Part shown: positions 7,015 through 16,731 of the stretch, piece after piece | Numbering within the stretch: the stretch's first letter is position 1 | Layout of the letters: each line of letters starts with the position of its first letter | From: Aureimonas frigidaquae | GTDB taxonomy: Bacteria; Pseudomonadota; Alphaproteobacteria; Rhizobiales; Rhizobiaceae | Direction: 5' to 3' | Assembly: GCF_001463905.1 (NCBI RefSeq) | Contig: NZ_BBWR01000012.1 | Coordinates: 266,183-330,182, forward strand | DNA length: 64,000 nt | The notes under the pieces: model-generated | The model's database searches: none | Seen by the model: only the letters and a program-made list of their open reading frames with translations | Told to the model about the DNA's origin: nothing | Position numbers and translations under genes: made by a program

Positions 7015-9291
7015 ATGTATTGCTCGTGGAGCAGCCGGCGGTCATCTGTCCAAGCATTCTGGCTCGGGATCGCGGCTTCGGCGCTGGTGCCCTCGTTGTC
7101 CTCGGCACAAGAAACGGGCGAAACGATCGAACTCGACGCCGTCGTGGTATCGAGCGGCTTTCTGGGCGGCATCGCTATCGGCCCCGAACGCGGTTACGAG
7201 CCGGACGGGGTCGGCAGCGTTGCGGCAAAGGTGGATCTTCCGGCACGGCAAGTGCCATTCTCGGTAGACCAGGCGACAGCCGAGCTCATGGAGGACCGCG
7301 GCGAGACGACCGTCTACGAAGCGTTCGAGAATTTCGCCGGCGCGCACACGCAAAGCACCAATTCGGATACCGGCTCCAACGTTTCGCGCGGTTTCTTTTC
7401 GCGCGGGTTCGACCTCGGAAGTGGCGGAACCGTGCTTTACAACGGGCATCGGGTCTATGGCGTCGGGTCGAACTACCGGTCGACGGCCAGCCTCGCCGGC
7501 GTTGAACTGCTGAAGGGGCCTGCAGCAATCTATTATGGCGCGTCCGAACCCGGGGGGGTCATCAACTACAATTTCAAGAAACCGCTTTCGGAGCGGCGAT
7601 ACGAAGTCGGCATACGCGGCGACACGGAAGGTTCGTACGGCGCTTTCGTCGATGCGGGCGGCCCGTTCACGCCCGATGACGATCGCTGGCGCTATCGCTT
7701 CGTAGCCGAATACGACCGCCAGGACGACTGGCGTGACTATGTCGAGGAAACGCCCGATACTCTGTTCGGCAGCGTCGAGTTCGAGGCTACGACCGAGTTA
7801 TCCTCCCGGCTGACCTACGAGTATCTGGATGTCGACGGCGTGCCTCAGCGCTACGACACGATCCGCTTTCCGGGCGATACGCTGTTTCCCGTTCCCGACG
7901 ATTTCTTCGCTGGGAATTCGTCCAACTTCGTCGATATCCGGCAGCATACGATCTTGTGGGAGAACGAATGGTCCCCATCCGAGGCTTTCGGCGCCAATAC
8001 CTACGTGCTCTATCAGTTCAACGAGCAGTCGCATGAGACGACCCGTATCGGGGGACGTGGCGGCGGCGCCCCGGATGGAACCGGCGCCCTTCCACGCACG
8101 GTTCATGTGGGCGAGAGCGAAGACAGGTCGTTCGCCGCCGGCGCGGACCTGTCAGGCAAGGTCGAGACCGGCTCCCTCACCCATCAATGGCTTCTCGGTT
8201 ACGCCTATTCTCACCTCGACAGCGACGGGACGGTCGTTCAGATATCCACCACCGGAAGCGCGGCCGTGCCGCTCCGGCGCCTGCGTCCGACGGCCATCGA
8301 TCCGTTCGCGCCGGACAATGGCCCCTACCCTTACGGCGACGATCTTTTCGATCTCCTCGACCGGGAGGGCGTCGCGCGCGGCGGTCCCTTCGAGAGGACG
8401 GACCACAATGTCTACGCCCAGGATATCGTGACCCTGCCCTGGCAGACCACGAAGCTGATGGGTGGCGTCGGTTATGCCTATTCCCAACAGATAGACGGGC
8501 CCGCTCTGGGCACGGACACGAGCGCCGAGCTGTCGGACGGTTTCGTGTCGCCGCGACTTGCGATCATCCAGGACATCGCCCCTGCCGCCAGCATTTACGG
8601 CTCCTATGCCGAGTCCTTTCTCCCGCAGCTCATCGTCAACGATTACGAGACTTACGAGGTGCTGGACGATCCACAGATCGGACGTCAGTTCGAGGTCGGC
8701 TACAAGCACGAGATCATGAGCGGCGCCGCGCTTTTTTCCGTCGCAGCGTTTCAGATTCGCAAGGAGAACATTGCTCGTCGGCTGGTTCCGGAAGATGAGT
8801 TCAATACGAACTCGGTGCTGGACGGCGTCTACCGCTCCCGCGGCGTCGAAGTCGGCCTGACCGGGCAGATCACCGATCGTTGGAGCGCTTATATGGGATA
8901 CGCCCTCTTAGACACGGAGGTCGAGGAAAGCGACGATCCACTGCTTCTCGGCCAGGCGATCCCTTATGTCGCCAAGCACAATTTCGCGCTGTGGAACAAG
9001 GTCAACCTGTATGGGGACATTGCAGGGCCGATCGGCCGGATCGATCTCGGTTTCGGCGTCAACCATTATAGCGACGCGCGCGATCCGACGGGCTTCGAGC
9101 GTGACGCCTACACGCTCGTAGACCTGGCTCTCTTCGCTGAAAAGCAGTTGGAGAACGGTGTCCTGTTGAAAGGTGCCGTCCGCGTCGAAAACCTGTTCGA
9201 CGAGGAGTACTTCGATCAACGGTCCTTCGGATCGTCCGTAACCTTCGGAGATCCCAGGCGCGTTACATTCAGGCTGTCGACCATCTTCTGA
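7015..9291 (+). CDS. TonB-dependent siderophore/heme receptor
   Basis: 758 residues; GGGAG at 7002-7006 precedes ATG 7015. A signal peptide (about residues 1-32, cleavage after SSAQ) leads to a plug domain (QVPFSVDQATAELMEDRGET then FFSRGFDLGSGGTVLYNGHR and LLKGPAAIYYGASEPGGVIN) and a 22-strand-type beta barrel ending in aromatic Phe (FRLSTIF), the outer-membrane assembly signal. The barrel has siderophore-receptor-like segments (SYAESFLPQ, GRQFEVGYKHE), and the FRAP/NPNL signature of heme receptors is not seen. It brings an iron complex across the outer membrane with TonB energy. It heads the six-gene uptake operon and carries an iron box upstream. Confidence 0.9.
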   Translation: MYCSWSSRRSSVQAFWLGIAASALVPSLSSAQETGETIELDAVVVSSGFLGGIAIGPERGYEPDGVGSVAAKVDLPARQVPFSVDQATAELMEDRGETTVYEAFENFAGAHTQSTNSDTGSNVSRGFFSRGFDLGSGGTVLYNGHRVYGVGSNYRSTASLAGVELLKGPAAIYYGASEPGGVINYNFKKPLSERRYEVGIRGDTEGSYGAFVDAGGPFTPDDDRWRYRFVAEYDRQDDWRDYVEETPDTLFGSVEFEATTELSSRLTYEYLDVDGVPQRYDTIRFPGDTLFPVPDDFFAGNSSNFVDIRQHTILWENEWSPSEAFGANTYVLYQFNEQSHETTRIGGRGGGAPDGTGALPRTVHVGESEDRSFAAGADLSGKVETGSLTHQWLLGYAYSHLDSDGTVVQISTTGSAAVPLRRLRPTAIDPFAPDNGPYPYGDDLFDLLDREGVARGGPFERTDHNVYAQDIVTLPWQTTKLMGGVGYAYSQQIDGPALGTDTSAELSDGFVSPRLAIIQDIAPAASIYGSYAESFLPQLIVNDYETYEVLDDPQIGRQFEVGYKHEIMSGAALFSVAAFQIRKENIARRLVPEDEFNTNSVLDGVYRSRGVEVGLTGQITDRWSAYMGYALLDTEVEESDDPLLLGQAIPYVAKHNFALWNKVNLYGDIAGPIGRIDLGFGVNHYSDARDPTGFERDAYTLVDLALFAEKQLENGVLLKGAVRVENLFDEEYFDQRSFGSSVTFGDPRRVTFRLSTIF

Positions 9292-9303
9292 ACGAGTGCG
9301 ACC

Positions 9304-10203
9304 ATGCGTGTCACCTTTCTTGCCATCGGCTTTCTGGCCCTCGTCGCTTCCCTGCCGGTCAGCGCGGAGACAATCGACATCAGCGACGCCCCTCCTTATC
9401 CAGCGCTCTACGAACCGGACTCGCTCGGTGGGGAACCGGACTTTGTCCTGATGGGCGCGGATCTGGTCGAAATCGCCGTCGCATTGGGAGGGGCCGACCG
9501 TATCCTCGCAAGGCCCGACTCCATCGAGCTACCCGGGATAGACGGAACGCCCAACAAGGTTCGCGAGTGGGCCGGTGTCGAAGGCGTCCTGGCGATGCGC
9601 CCTGAAGTGACCATCGGGTCTTCCGCCCCCAATGTGCGGCTGATTGAGGGATTACGCGCACTGGGACAGCGCGCCGAAATAATCGACCGGACACTGCCAC
9701 CGGCCGACAAGGTGCGGCGGATGGCCGAAATTCTCGGGGCGCCGGAACGTGGCGAGGCACTGGTGCAGGCTATACAGGCCGATTACGCGCAGGCCTCCGA
9801 ACTCAAGAGGCCGGGGCACCCGTTGCGGCTTGTTCATGCATCTAGGATGGGTGCCGGCACCAGCTTTACGGCAGGCGGCTCGGCCACGGCGGTGGACAAC
9901 CTGATCGCTCGCGTAGGCGCACTGAACGCCGCCGCGGCCGTCGGGAGAGACCGTTACAGACCCGTAACGCCCGAGGGCGTACTGCAAATGGCGCCGGACG
10001 TGCTGCTGATCGCGGAATCAGAGCTCGCCTCCTTCGGCGGTATCGATGGAATGTGGAGCAGTTATCCCGGGCTAGCCCTGACACCCGCCGGCCAGAGACG
10101 CAACGTCATCGTCATGCGTGACTTGCATGTGCGCTCGGATGCCGCATCCAGCGGCATCGCCACGGTCGCCTTGGCGAAGGCCCTTTCCGAGATTGCGCCA
10201 TGA
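9304..10203 (+). CDS. hmuT: Periplasmic hemin/iron-complex binding protein, HmuT-like
   Basis: 299 residues, starting 12 bp after the receptor. A signal peptide (about 1-21, SVSA) is followed by a class III binding-protein fold: VLMGADLVEIAVALGGADRIL, then EGVLAMRPEVTIGSS, and a second lobe with GTSFTAGGSATAVDNLIARVGALNAAAA. These are the HmuT/BtuF-type signatures. It delivers the ligand to the HmuUV importer. It overlaps hmuU by 4 bp (ATGA). The receptor and the downstream siderophore-interacting reductase leave open whether the ligand is heme or a ferric siderophore. Confidence 0.82.
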   Translation: MRVTFLAIGFLALVASLPVSAETIDISDAPPYPALYEPDSLGGEPDFVLMGADLVEIAVALGGADRILARPDSIELPGIDGTPNKVREWAGVEGVLAMRPEVTIGSSAPNVRLIEGLRALGQRAEIIDRTLPPADKVRRMAEILGAPERGEALVQAIQADYAQASELKRPGHPLRLVHASRMGAGTSFTAGGSATAVDNLIARVGALNAAAAVGRDRYRPVTPEGVLQMAPDVLLIAESELASFGGIDGMWSSYPGLALTPAGQRRNVIVMRDLHVRSDAASSGIATVALAKALSEIAP

Positions 10204-11285
10204 GCCTGTCAGGCGCGGTGCCGGGGCGGCTGCGATCCTGGCGGAGCCTTCCGGCTTCTGTCATCCTGCTGGCGATCGGGGTCGCGGCGGCGCTGGCGAT
10301 CGCGACGCTCGTGTCCGTGATGTTCGGCGCGTTCCGCTTGTCGGGCGCTGACGTATTCCTGGCCATTGCGGGGCGGATAGACGGATCCGCCACGACCGAC
10401 CCTGCCATTGCCCTGCGTGAGGCGGTCGTCTGGGATCTTCGGTTGGCGCGGATCGCAATGGCGGCGATCGTGGGAGCCAGCCTAGCCACCTGCGGAGCAG
10501 CGATGCAGGGCCTTTTCGGCAACCCCCTGGCCGATCCCGGAATCGTCGGGGTCTCGTCCGGCGCCTCTCTGGGCGCGATCACCGTCGTCGTCCTCAACAT
10601 ATCCGTTCTCGGCGTCTGGACATTACCGGCAGGAGCGTTCCTGGCCGGCATTGGCACGACACTGGTGATCTATGCGCTCGCACGGCCCGGCGCTGAGGGT
10701 GGAGATAACTCCCGATTGCTTCTGGTCGGGATTGCCGTCAATGCCATCGGCGGCGCCTTCGCCGGTTTCCTGACGTATCTTGCGACAACGGAGCAACTGC
10801 AAAGCCTGACCTTCTGGTCGATGGGATCGCTGTCCTCCGCCACATGGTCGACGGTCGTCATATCCTCCCCTTCCGCAATCGTTGGCGTGGCGCTGCTTCT
10901 ACTCTGGTCCCGCCCGCTCGATCTGCTGGCATTGGGAGAACGGCAGGCCCGACATCTCGGTGTCGATGTCCGCGCCCTGCGTCGAAAGCTCATCGTCGTC
11001 ACGGCGCTGCTGGTGGCCGCCGCTGTGTCCTTTGCAGGAACGATCGGGTTCGTCGGGCTCGTGATACCGCACCTTTTCCGATTGATGATCGGGCCGGGAC
11101 ATCGCCTGTTGATACCGTTCTCAGCGGCGGGCGGCGCTCTGCTGGTTATTCTTGCCGATCTTGCGGCGCGCACGCTGGACCCGCCTTCAGAAGTCCCCAT
11201 CGGGATCCTGATGGGGGCGCTGGGCGGGCCGTTCTTCCTCTGGCTGATCTGGCGCGGACGAGCTACAGGCGGAGGCGACGCATGA
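10200..11285 (+). CDS. hmuU: FecCD-family iron/hemin ABC permease, HmuU-like
   Basis: 361 residues with about nine to ten membrane helices. Family signatures: LRLARIAMAAIVGASLATCGAAMQGLFGNPLADPGIVGVSSGAS near residues 78-125 and the coupling segment LGVDVRALRR with GFVGLVIPHLFRL near 255-300. It forms the homodimeric inner-membrane channel of a type II importer with HmuV. It starts inside the end of hmuT (4-bp overlap) and its stop overlaps the hmuV start. Confidence 0.88.
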   Translation: MSLSGAVPGRLRSWRSLPASVILLAIGVAAALAIATLVSVMFGAFRLSGADVFLAIAGRIDGSATTDPAIALREAVVWDLRLARIAMAAIVGASLATCGAAMQGLFGNPLADPGIVGVSSGASLGAITVVVLNISVLGVWTLPAGAFLAGIGTTLVIYALARPGAEGGDNSRLLLVGIAVNAIGGAFAGFLTYLATTEQLQSLTFWSMGSLSSATWSTVVISSPSAIVGVALLLLWSRPLDLLALGERQARHLGVDVRALRRKLIVVTALLVAAAVSFAGTIGFVGLVIPHLFRLMIGPGHRLLIPFSAAGGALLVILADLAARTLDPPSEVPIGILMGALGGPFFLWLIWRGRATGGGDA

Positions 11286-12034
11286 TCCAGGCCCAGGCAG
11301 TGACAGTGCGATCCGGCGCACGCGCGCTCCTGCAGTCGGTCAACCTAAGTTGTTCTGGCGGAACGCTGACCGCCCTCGTCGGCCCGAATGGCGCGGGAAA
11401 ATCGACGCTGCTGTCGGTGATCGCAGGTGACCGCGTTCCGGATGAAGGGAAAATTCTATTATGCGGAAAGCCGGTATCCGGCTACTCCGTCCGGGCGTTG
11501 GCGCAAATTCGCTCGGTGTTCCCGCAAGGGTCGGTCATCCGCTTCGGATATAGCGTCGCCGAAGTTGTCGCCATGGGGCGGGCATTCCGCGAACTGCCAC
11601 CCACGGACGACGACGCTGCCATCCGCGATGCGATGTTGGCAGCGGAAATCGAGGATATGGCGCACCGCAACGCCCAGACCCTGTCCGGCGGCGAGCAGGC
11701 ACGGACGACCTTCGCAAGGGTCGAGGTGCAGGACACCCCGGTCATACTCCTGGACGAGCCGACTGCCGCACTCGATCTGCGGCATCAGGAACGGGTTTTG
11801 CAGCGTGCGAGGCAGCGCGCCGATGCCGGCGCCTGCGTCGTGGCCGTGCTGCACGACCTGAACCTTGCCGGAGCGCATGCCGACAAGATCGTTCTGTTGT
11901 CGGAAGGGCGCGTCGCGGCCACCGGAACCCCGCGCGAGGTGTTTCGTCGCGACCGTCTTGAAGCGGTCTACCGCCAGAGCGTCCACATACTCGATCACCC
12001 GACCCGGGATTGCCCCGTCGTCGTAACCACATGA
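11282..12034 (+). CDS. hmuV: Hemin ABC importer ATP-binding protein, HmuV-like
   Basis: 250 residues from ATG 11282, overlapping hmuU by 4 bp; the longer in-frame opening back to 10844 lies inside hmuU and is rejected. Walker A is GPNGAGKST, the signature LSGGEQARTTFARV, Walker B VILLDEPTAALDLRHQE and the H-loop VLHDLN. The segment around SVAEVVAMGRAF and the LDLRHQE ending of Walker B are typical of HmuV rather than FhuC/FecE. It powers uptake through HmuU. Confidence 0.88.
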   Translation: MIQAQAVTVRSGARALLQSVNLSCSGGTLTALVGPNGAGKSTLLSVIAGDRVPDEGKILLCGKPVSGYSVRALAQIRSVFPQGSVIRFGYSVAEVVAMGRAFRELPPTDDDAAIRDAMLAAEIEDMAHRNAQTLSGGEQARTTFARVEVQDTPVILLDEPTAALDLRHQERVLQRARQRADAGACVVAVLHDLNLAGAHADKIVLLSEGRVAATGTPREVFRRDRLEAVYRQSVHILDHPTRDCPVVVTT

Positions 12035-12061
12035 GCAACTGGGCCACCGGAGGACAACGCA

Positions 12062-12730
12062 ATGCAAATTCGGCCAATTACCGCACCGAAGGAAGTACGC
12101 GACGTCATCGAGCGAGAGCATCTTCTGGCCCGGCAGCAGCGCGCAGCAGCCCGCGCAGCCGGTGCGTGGCCATCCGAAGCCGGCGCGGTGGTGGACTTTC
12201 GAACGTCGGAAAGGCACAGAACCGCCTATCTTTCCATCGGACCGGACCAGGGCCGCTTCCTGTTCTCGATTGCCGTTGCAAGCAAAGCGCGCAACATCGT
12301 CGAGTTTGGTTCCTCCTTCGGAATCTCGACCCTCTATCTTGCAAGTGCCGCGCACTTGACCGGCGGCACTGTCGTCGGCTCGGAATATCACCCGGAAAAG
12401 GCGGAGAAGGCCAATCGGTCGATTGCCGAAGCAGGTCTTTCGGATTCCTGTGAAATCAGGGTCGGCGATGCCCGTGAAACGCTCCTCAAGGTTGCCCCGG
12501 GCATCAACCTCCTGTTTCTGGACGGTGCCAAGGAACTGTACCTGCCCATTCTCCTGATGCTGGAAGGAAAGCTTGGGTCGAACGCGCTCGTCGTAGCCGA
12601 CAACACGGACCATCTGTCACAGGATGATCCGTTTCTGGCCCATATAGCCGAAGGCTCGTACGTCACCAGCCGGTTGCGCTTCGGCAAAGGGGAAATGAGT
12701 TTGTCGCTCTATCAGGGTCCAGTTGCTTGA
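12062..12730 (+). CDS. Class I SAM-dependent O-methyltransferase
   Basis: 222 residues, 27 bp after hmuV. The Rossmann-like methyltransferase core is clear: NIVEFGSSFGISTLYLA (motif I, SAM binding), GTVVGSEYHPEKAEKA (acidic post-I residue), GDARETLL and LLFLDGAKELYLPIL (DG of the family-3 O-methyltransferases). It sits inside the iron operon and shares a TTGA overlap with the reductase gene. Methyltransferases are not standard parts of heme or siderophore import; it may modify the released ligand or a breakdown product. Substrate unknown. Confidence 0.75.
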   Translation: MQIRPITAPKEVRDVIEREHLLARQQRAAARAAGAWPSEAGAVVDFRTSERHRTAYLSIGPDQGRFLFSIAVASKARNIVEFGSSFGISTLYLASAAHLTGGTVVGSEYHPEKAEKANRSIAEAGLSDSCEIRVGDARETLLKVAPGINLLFLDGAKELYLPILLMLEGKLGSNALVVADNTDHLSQDDPFLAHIAEGSYVTSRLRFGKGEMSLSLYQGPVA

Positions 12731-13473
12731 GGCCGGCCCCCACCATACCGGAACGGTTGTTGCGGAAGGGCAACCCGTTGATGCTGGAGGTGGTGGAAGC
12801 CACCGTGGTTACTCCAGCCATGCGCCGCGTCTCACTGTGTTTATCGAGCGAGGAGCCCTTCGCGTCCAAGCCGGGACAAAGTCTGATTCTGGTTCTACCA
12901 GGCGACGGCGATGAACCGGCGTGCCGGCATTATACCGTGCGGAAATATCATGAGGCCCAGCGACTGATCGATATAGACGTCGTCCTGCATGGCGATAGCC
13001 CGGCCAATAGGTGGGCGCGGAATGCCCGGCCCGGCGATAGGGTTTTGGCCGTGGGTCCGCGCGGTCATGTAACTCTTAAGCAGGAGATTCACGACCATCT
13101 TTTGCTTGCGGACGAAACCGGCCTGCCTGCCGTCTTGTCGATGCTCGAGGCGATGCCTCAAGCGGCAAGGGCGACGGCTCTCGTCGAAATCGGCGCCCCG
13201 TCGGATCAACAGCCTTGGCCGGTCCGCCCGGGAATAGATATCCGATGGCTCGTCCGCTCCAATGGCGCCTCGGCAGGCGAAGCGGTCAACTTGGCGCTCC
13301 GCGAGATGGCACCATCACCTTCCGTCGGCCGTCACGCCTACATTGTTGGGGAAACCGCCGCAGTCCGCAGCCAGCGTCACTATCTGCTGTCCTGCGGTTT
13401 CGAAAAATCCGCGATATCTGCGGAAGGCTATTGGCGGCCGGGGCGTATCGGCGGACATGACCATATAGACTGA
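12727..13473 (+). CDS. Siderophore-interacting protein (FAD ferric reductase family)
   Basis: 248 residues from a TTG at 12727 that overlaps the methyltransferase stop (TTGA); an ATG at 12781 is the alternative start. The SIP/ViuB layout is visible: a flavin-binding barrel with RHYTVRKYHE (about residue 62; family RxYTxR), then GPRGH, DETGLPA (family DET(A/G)LPA), GETAAVRSQRHYL and the C-terminal YWRPGRIG. Such proteins reduce ferric siderophores in the cytoplasm with NAD(P)H or ferredoxin to release iron. Last gene of the iron operon. Its presence favours a siderophore-type ligand or a heme/siderophore hybrid function. Confidence 0.85.
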   Translation: MRPAPTIPERLLRKGNPLMLEVVEATVVTPAMRRVSLCLSSEEPFASKPGQSLILVLPGDGDEPACRHYTVRKYHEAQRLIDIDVVLHGDSPANRWARNARPGDRVLAVGPRGHVTLKQEIHDHLLLADETGLPAVLSMLEAMPQAARATALVEIGAPSDQQPWPVRPGIDIRWLVRSNGASAGEAVNLALREMAPSPSVGRHAYIVGETAAVRSQRHYLLSCGFEKSAISAEGYWRPGRIGGHDHID

Positions 13474-14195
13474 CGGTCGAATATGCTTTCATTGGGCCAG
13501 AAAGCCGCTTGAAATCTTCTGTGCAGCGACACGACGGATTGCTGTAATCAATCCTATGCGACTAGACTATGGAAGCCTAGCGACGCAGCAATTTAAGTAA
13601 ATGAGGCATTTTTTGCATCACCGGCACGCGGCACCTATCCGCCACTCCGGGACCACACACGCTTGCGTGTAGCTACAATACGGTGATACAAAACTCGCGC
13701 GTGCGGCGCTGATAAGTCGTTGTTTTGTCTTGATTTTAGAGCAATCGGGCCCGATCCTTTCCTGGGCACCAATTCACCGGATCAGTCCGGGAAGCCCGAT
13801 AGATCAGCCGAAACTTGAACTAACAATCGCCCGATCTTTACCGTCGGGCGGTACCAAATGGTCCTGCGGCTAGCTCCGCATGAAACACTCCCGGAACACT
13901 AAGTGGGTTGTCTCGACGCCAAGTTCGGGCGAGTAGTCCGCAACGTGGTCAACGATGGCGAAGAGCTTGTGTCCACGATTGGCACATCCTCCATCGCAGC
14001 TGGTCGGTCTGCAAGCCGCAGAGTCTCCATTAGCCCTACCACCCCGGAGCGCCCCCGATCACGATGCCTTCCGCGCTGCCTGCAGCGTTCAGAGGAACGG
14101 TTGAGGGTGGTCGACGAATTTAAAATACACCTTCGACCATGGGGACAGGCCGGGCCCATCATGCACGCTCCGTCAGGGGCTTCCATACGCCGAGC
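13474..14195. other. Gene-poor spacer on the downstream side of the Hsp70 operon
   Basis: About 720 bases without a frame I can support. Open frames on both strands between 13899 and 14394 have low-complexity Arg/Ser-rich translations and no recognisable domain. A 7-bp hairpin (CGCCCGA 13828-13834, TCGGGCG 13844-13850, 9-base loop) is present. The part 13540-13760 is more AT-rich than neighbouring genes. No transposase, tRNA or attachment site was recognised. It could be decayed DNA at an insertion boundary. Confidence 0.5.
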
Positions 14196-16730
14196 CTATC
14201 GACGCATCAGTCCAGCCAGTTCTGCTGCCTCGCCGCCGATCGGCACGGAGATAAGGTTATCATCGAGCGCAACAACCATTGCCCGAAGAGCTTGGATGTC
14301 GTCCGCAAGGATCGCTGCCTCCGCCTGCTCGACGAGACGGTCGTGCAGAGCCTTGTCTGCGGCCAGTTCCCGACGATTTCGTACGGATTCGTAGTAGCCC
14401 ATGACGAATACGGGGCTTTCGCGAAGAACTGGACCGATGACCATCCAAGCCTCCTTCAGTGAAGCCTCGGCATCTTTCAGTGAACTGGGCGTACCGCGAT
14501 TAACCGCTTCCTCCGCATGTTCGATAAGCCGATGAACGCGGGCCTTCGTCCGATCGTCGGCAAACTGACGAACTTCGTTTTCGTAGATGTTTCTGAACTG
14601 TCGAATGCTTGCTCCGAGTTTGTGGCTCATAAATTCGGGCCTATTGCGCACACGCGCAATATCCTGGCGGATTGCACGCGCCTCCTCGGTGATCGACCGG
14701 CGCGTATCTGCCTCCCAGGACCCTTCAAGGGCGGCGCGCTGTTTGTCGATCCGCCTTGACAGGTCGGCCGCGTCATCATTGGCAACGGATCCGAGCATGT
14801 CCTTCAACGAGTTGAGATCGCTCGTCGCCTGATTGACCATCGCCGATGCGATCTTATCGCCCTCGGCCCCTTCGAAGTTCTGCGCGCCGCTGGTCGGGAC
14901 GTACATCCGTCCGGAATCGAACGTCTTGCTGATGGCCGGCACCTCCAGCTTGCAAGTCAGGATGTTGCTGTCACTCATCTGCCAATGGCAATTGATTTCG
15001 TCGCCCCGCCGGATGATGTCCCCTTGCTCGAGATCGCCGGGCAAGATCCGGAACATGCCGATGTTCAATGACAACTCAGGATCGTCGACCCCGTCCTCGA
15101 TCTCGTAAAGGTCGAAGTCGATAGAATCGGTCCCTCCGGATCGCAGGTCCTTGGCGGCTCGCAACTGAAGTGTCCCGCTGTTCGGTAGAATCGTTCCCTT
15201 TTCAAGCAGAGGTAGAAGGCTGTTGCGGCCGAATCCGTGCAACCCCTCGAGGACCTTCACGCCGATCGTCTTCGTCGCAGGGATACCGCCTGCGTTGGAA
15301 CCCGCTCGCATGATGGAAATCTTGGCCCCGGCGTTCGGCACGACAGCGCCCGTTGGGTCATAAACTATGATCTCGAAGTCGTTGGCGCCGTTGTTAGGGA
15401 CCGGAATGTCATTGATCGCGGTCGTCCCGGAGATCTCGACCTGACCGGAGGTCCAGCCATCTTTGCCGCTTACTTGAACGCGATGGCCGAGCTCGACGTC
15501 GGGGGCCGGCCGTACCCGAAGGCGCACGCGGCTGTCCGCCGTCCGAGCGGGATAGTCGTAGCGCAACTCGACAGCACCAGTGCTGCGGGCCGAACCACGC
15601 GTCGCCTTCGCCTTCGAGACACTACCGCTCCAGTCGCGCCCCTCGGCGAAAATCGCCGCACCCATCGCGACGGCGGTCATCGGGTCTGTCTTCAGGTCCG
15701 CCGCGATCCCGAGTTGGTGCGAGACACGCTCGCGGGTAATTGGCATCATGCTCGGACCGCCGATGAAGACGATGCGGTCAATGTCGTCCGGGTTGTAGCT
15801 GTTATCTGTGATCAGGTGGCGGCAGAGCTCAATCGTGCGGTCGAGGTTCTCCACGACGAGTCTTTCGAGATCCGAGCGATGCACCTCCACATCGAGATAC
15901 ACCTCGTTCCCATCAAGATCTTGCACGCCCACTTGATTCTCGTCCGCGAAAATCCGGTCTGTTGTCTGTGTCGACAGCGCGATCTTCGTAATTTCCGCGC
16001 GATACTGGGCAACGCTCAGGATGCGCTTGTATCTCGGGTCGGTCTGGAAACTCTCCGGAAGGTGGAAGTTCTGGGCGAGCCACGGCCGGACGACGTTGTC
16101 AATCAGGGCGCGATCGAAGTCTCGACCGCCCAGCATGTTTATGCCAGCGTGGGCTACGACGTTTACCGCCCCGCCGACGCTCTGAACGATCGCGACGTCG
16201 AACGTTCCGCCTCCGAGGTCGTAGACAAGAAACTGCCCATTCTTGTTTGACGTACCGGCGATGGCCGCCATGGCCGCCGCCACCGGCTCCTGGAGAAGCC
16301 CGACCCTGGTTAGCCCTGCGGCCTCCGCAGCTCGCATGGTCGCCTCGGACTGCATTTGGTTGAAAGCAGCAGGAATGGTGATGACTGCGCCCTCGATTTC
16401 AAAGTCGCCGGCGGCGGCTCGAGCTTGGCCGAGCAGCGCTTTGATAATTTCCGAGCTCGCATCCTCTGGGCTCATCTCTCGATTGGCGGCCGCGAACCGG
16501 ACCGGACTGCTGGTGCCCATCAGGCGTTTGAAGCCTTGCTGGACGTTCTCCGGGGAGAAGGCCGCTTGGTCGTAGGCGCGCTTGCCCACCAGCAGCTGTC
16601 CACGCCGATCCAGCATGATCGCACTGCGTAGGACGTCAGTGCCCTCCGATGTCTTGAACAGGCGCAGCGCGTCGCCCGTGTTGCCATAGATCGCCGAGTT
16701 CGAGGTTCCAAGGTCGATGCCGAGATACAT
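14196..16730 (-). CDS. Divergent Hsp70 (DnaK-like) chaperone, 844 aa
   Basis: The N-terminal 365 residues form an Hsp70/actin ATPase: phosphate-1 loop GIDLGTSNSA (4-13), EPVAAAMA (148-155), phosphate-2 YDLGGGTFDVAIV (170-182) and adenosine motif IVFIGGPSMMP (320-330). The rest is unlike DnaK: about 200 residues rich in beta strands (385-600, including a KTIGV segment), then about 200 residues of charged helix likely to form coiled coil. At 844 residues it is longer than DnaK (about 640) and lacks an acidic EEVD-like tail. Third gene of a minus-strand operon, one base after the GrpE-like gene. Predicted role: ATP-driven client remodelling with its own two cofactors. Confidence 0.9.
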   Translation of the reverse strand: MYLGIDLGTSNSAIYGNTGDALRLFKTSEGTDVLRSAIMLDRRGQLLVGKRAYDQAAFSPENVQQGFKRLMGTSSPVRFAAANREMSPEDASSEIIKALLGQARAAAGDFEIEGAVITIPAAFNQMQSEATMRAAEAAGLTRVGLLQEPVAAAMAAIAGTSNKNGQFLVYDLGGGTFDVAIVQSVGGAVNVVAHAGINMLGGRDFDRALIDNVVRPWLAQNFHLPESFQTDPRYKRILSVAQYRAEITKIALSTQTTDRIFADENQVGVQDLDGNEVYLDVEVHRSDLERLVVENLDRTIELCRHLITDNSYNPDDIDRIVFIGGPSMMPITRERVSHQLGIAADLKTDPMTAVAMGAAIFAEGRDWSGSVSKAKATRGSARSTGAVELRYDYPARTADSRVRLRVRPAPDVELGHRVQVSGKDGWTSGQVEISGTTAINDIPVPNNGANDFEIIVYDPTGAVVPNAGAKISIMRAGSNAGGIPATKTIGVKVLEGLHGFGRNSLLPLLEKGTILPNSGTLQLRAAKDLRSGGTDSIDFDLYEIEDGVDDPELSLNIGMFRILPGDLEQGDIIRRGDEINCHWQMSDSNILTCKLEVPAISKTFDSGRMYVPTSGAQNFEGAEGDKIASAMVNQATSDLNSLKDMLGSVANDDAADLSRRIDKQRAALEGSWEADTRRSITEEARAIRQDIARVRNRPEFMSHKLGASIRQFRNIYENEVRQFADDRTKARVHRLIEHAEEAVNRGTPSSLKDAEASLKEAWMVIGPVLRESPVFVMGYYESVRNRRELAADKALHDRLVEQAEAAILADDIQALRAMVVALDDNLISVPIGGEAAELAGLMRR

Positions 16731-16731
16731 G

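Noticed and set aside
13899..14394. Overlapping open frames on both strands in the spacer after the iron operon
   Set aside because: Low-complexity Arg/Ser-rich translations, no ribosome site and no recognised domain; partly antisense to the Hsp70 gene.
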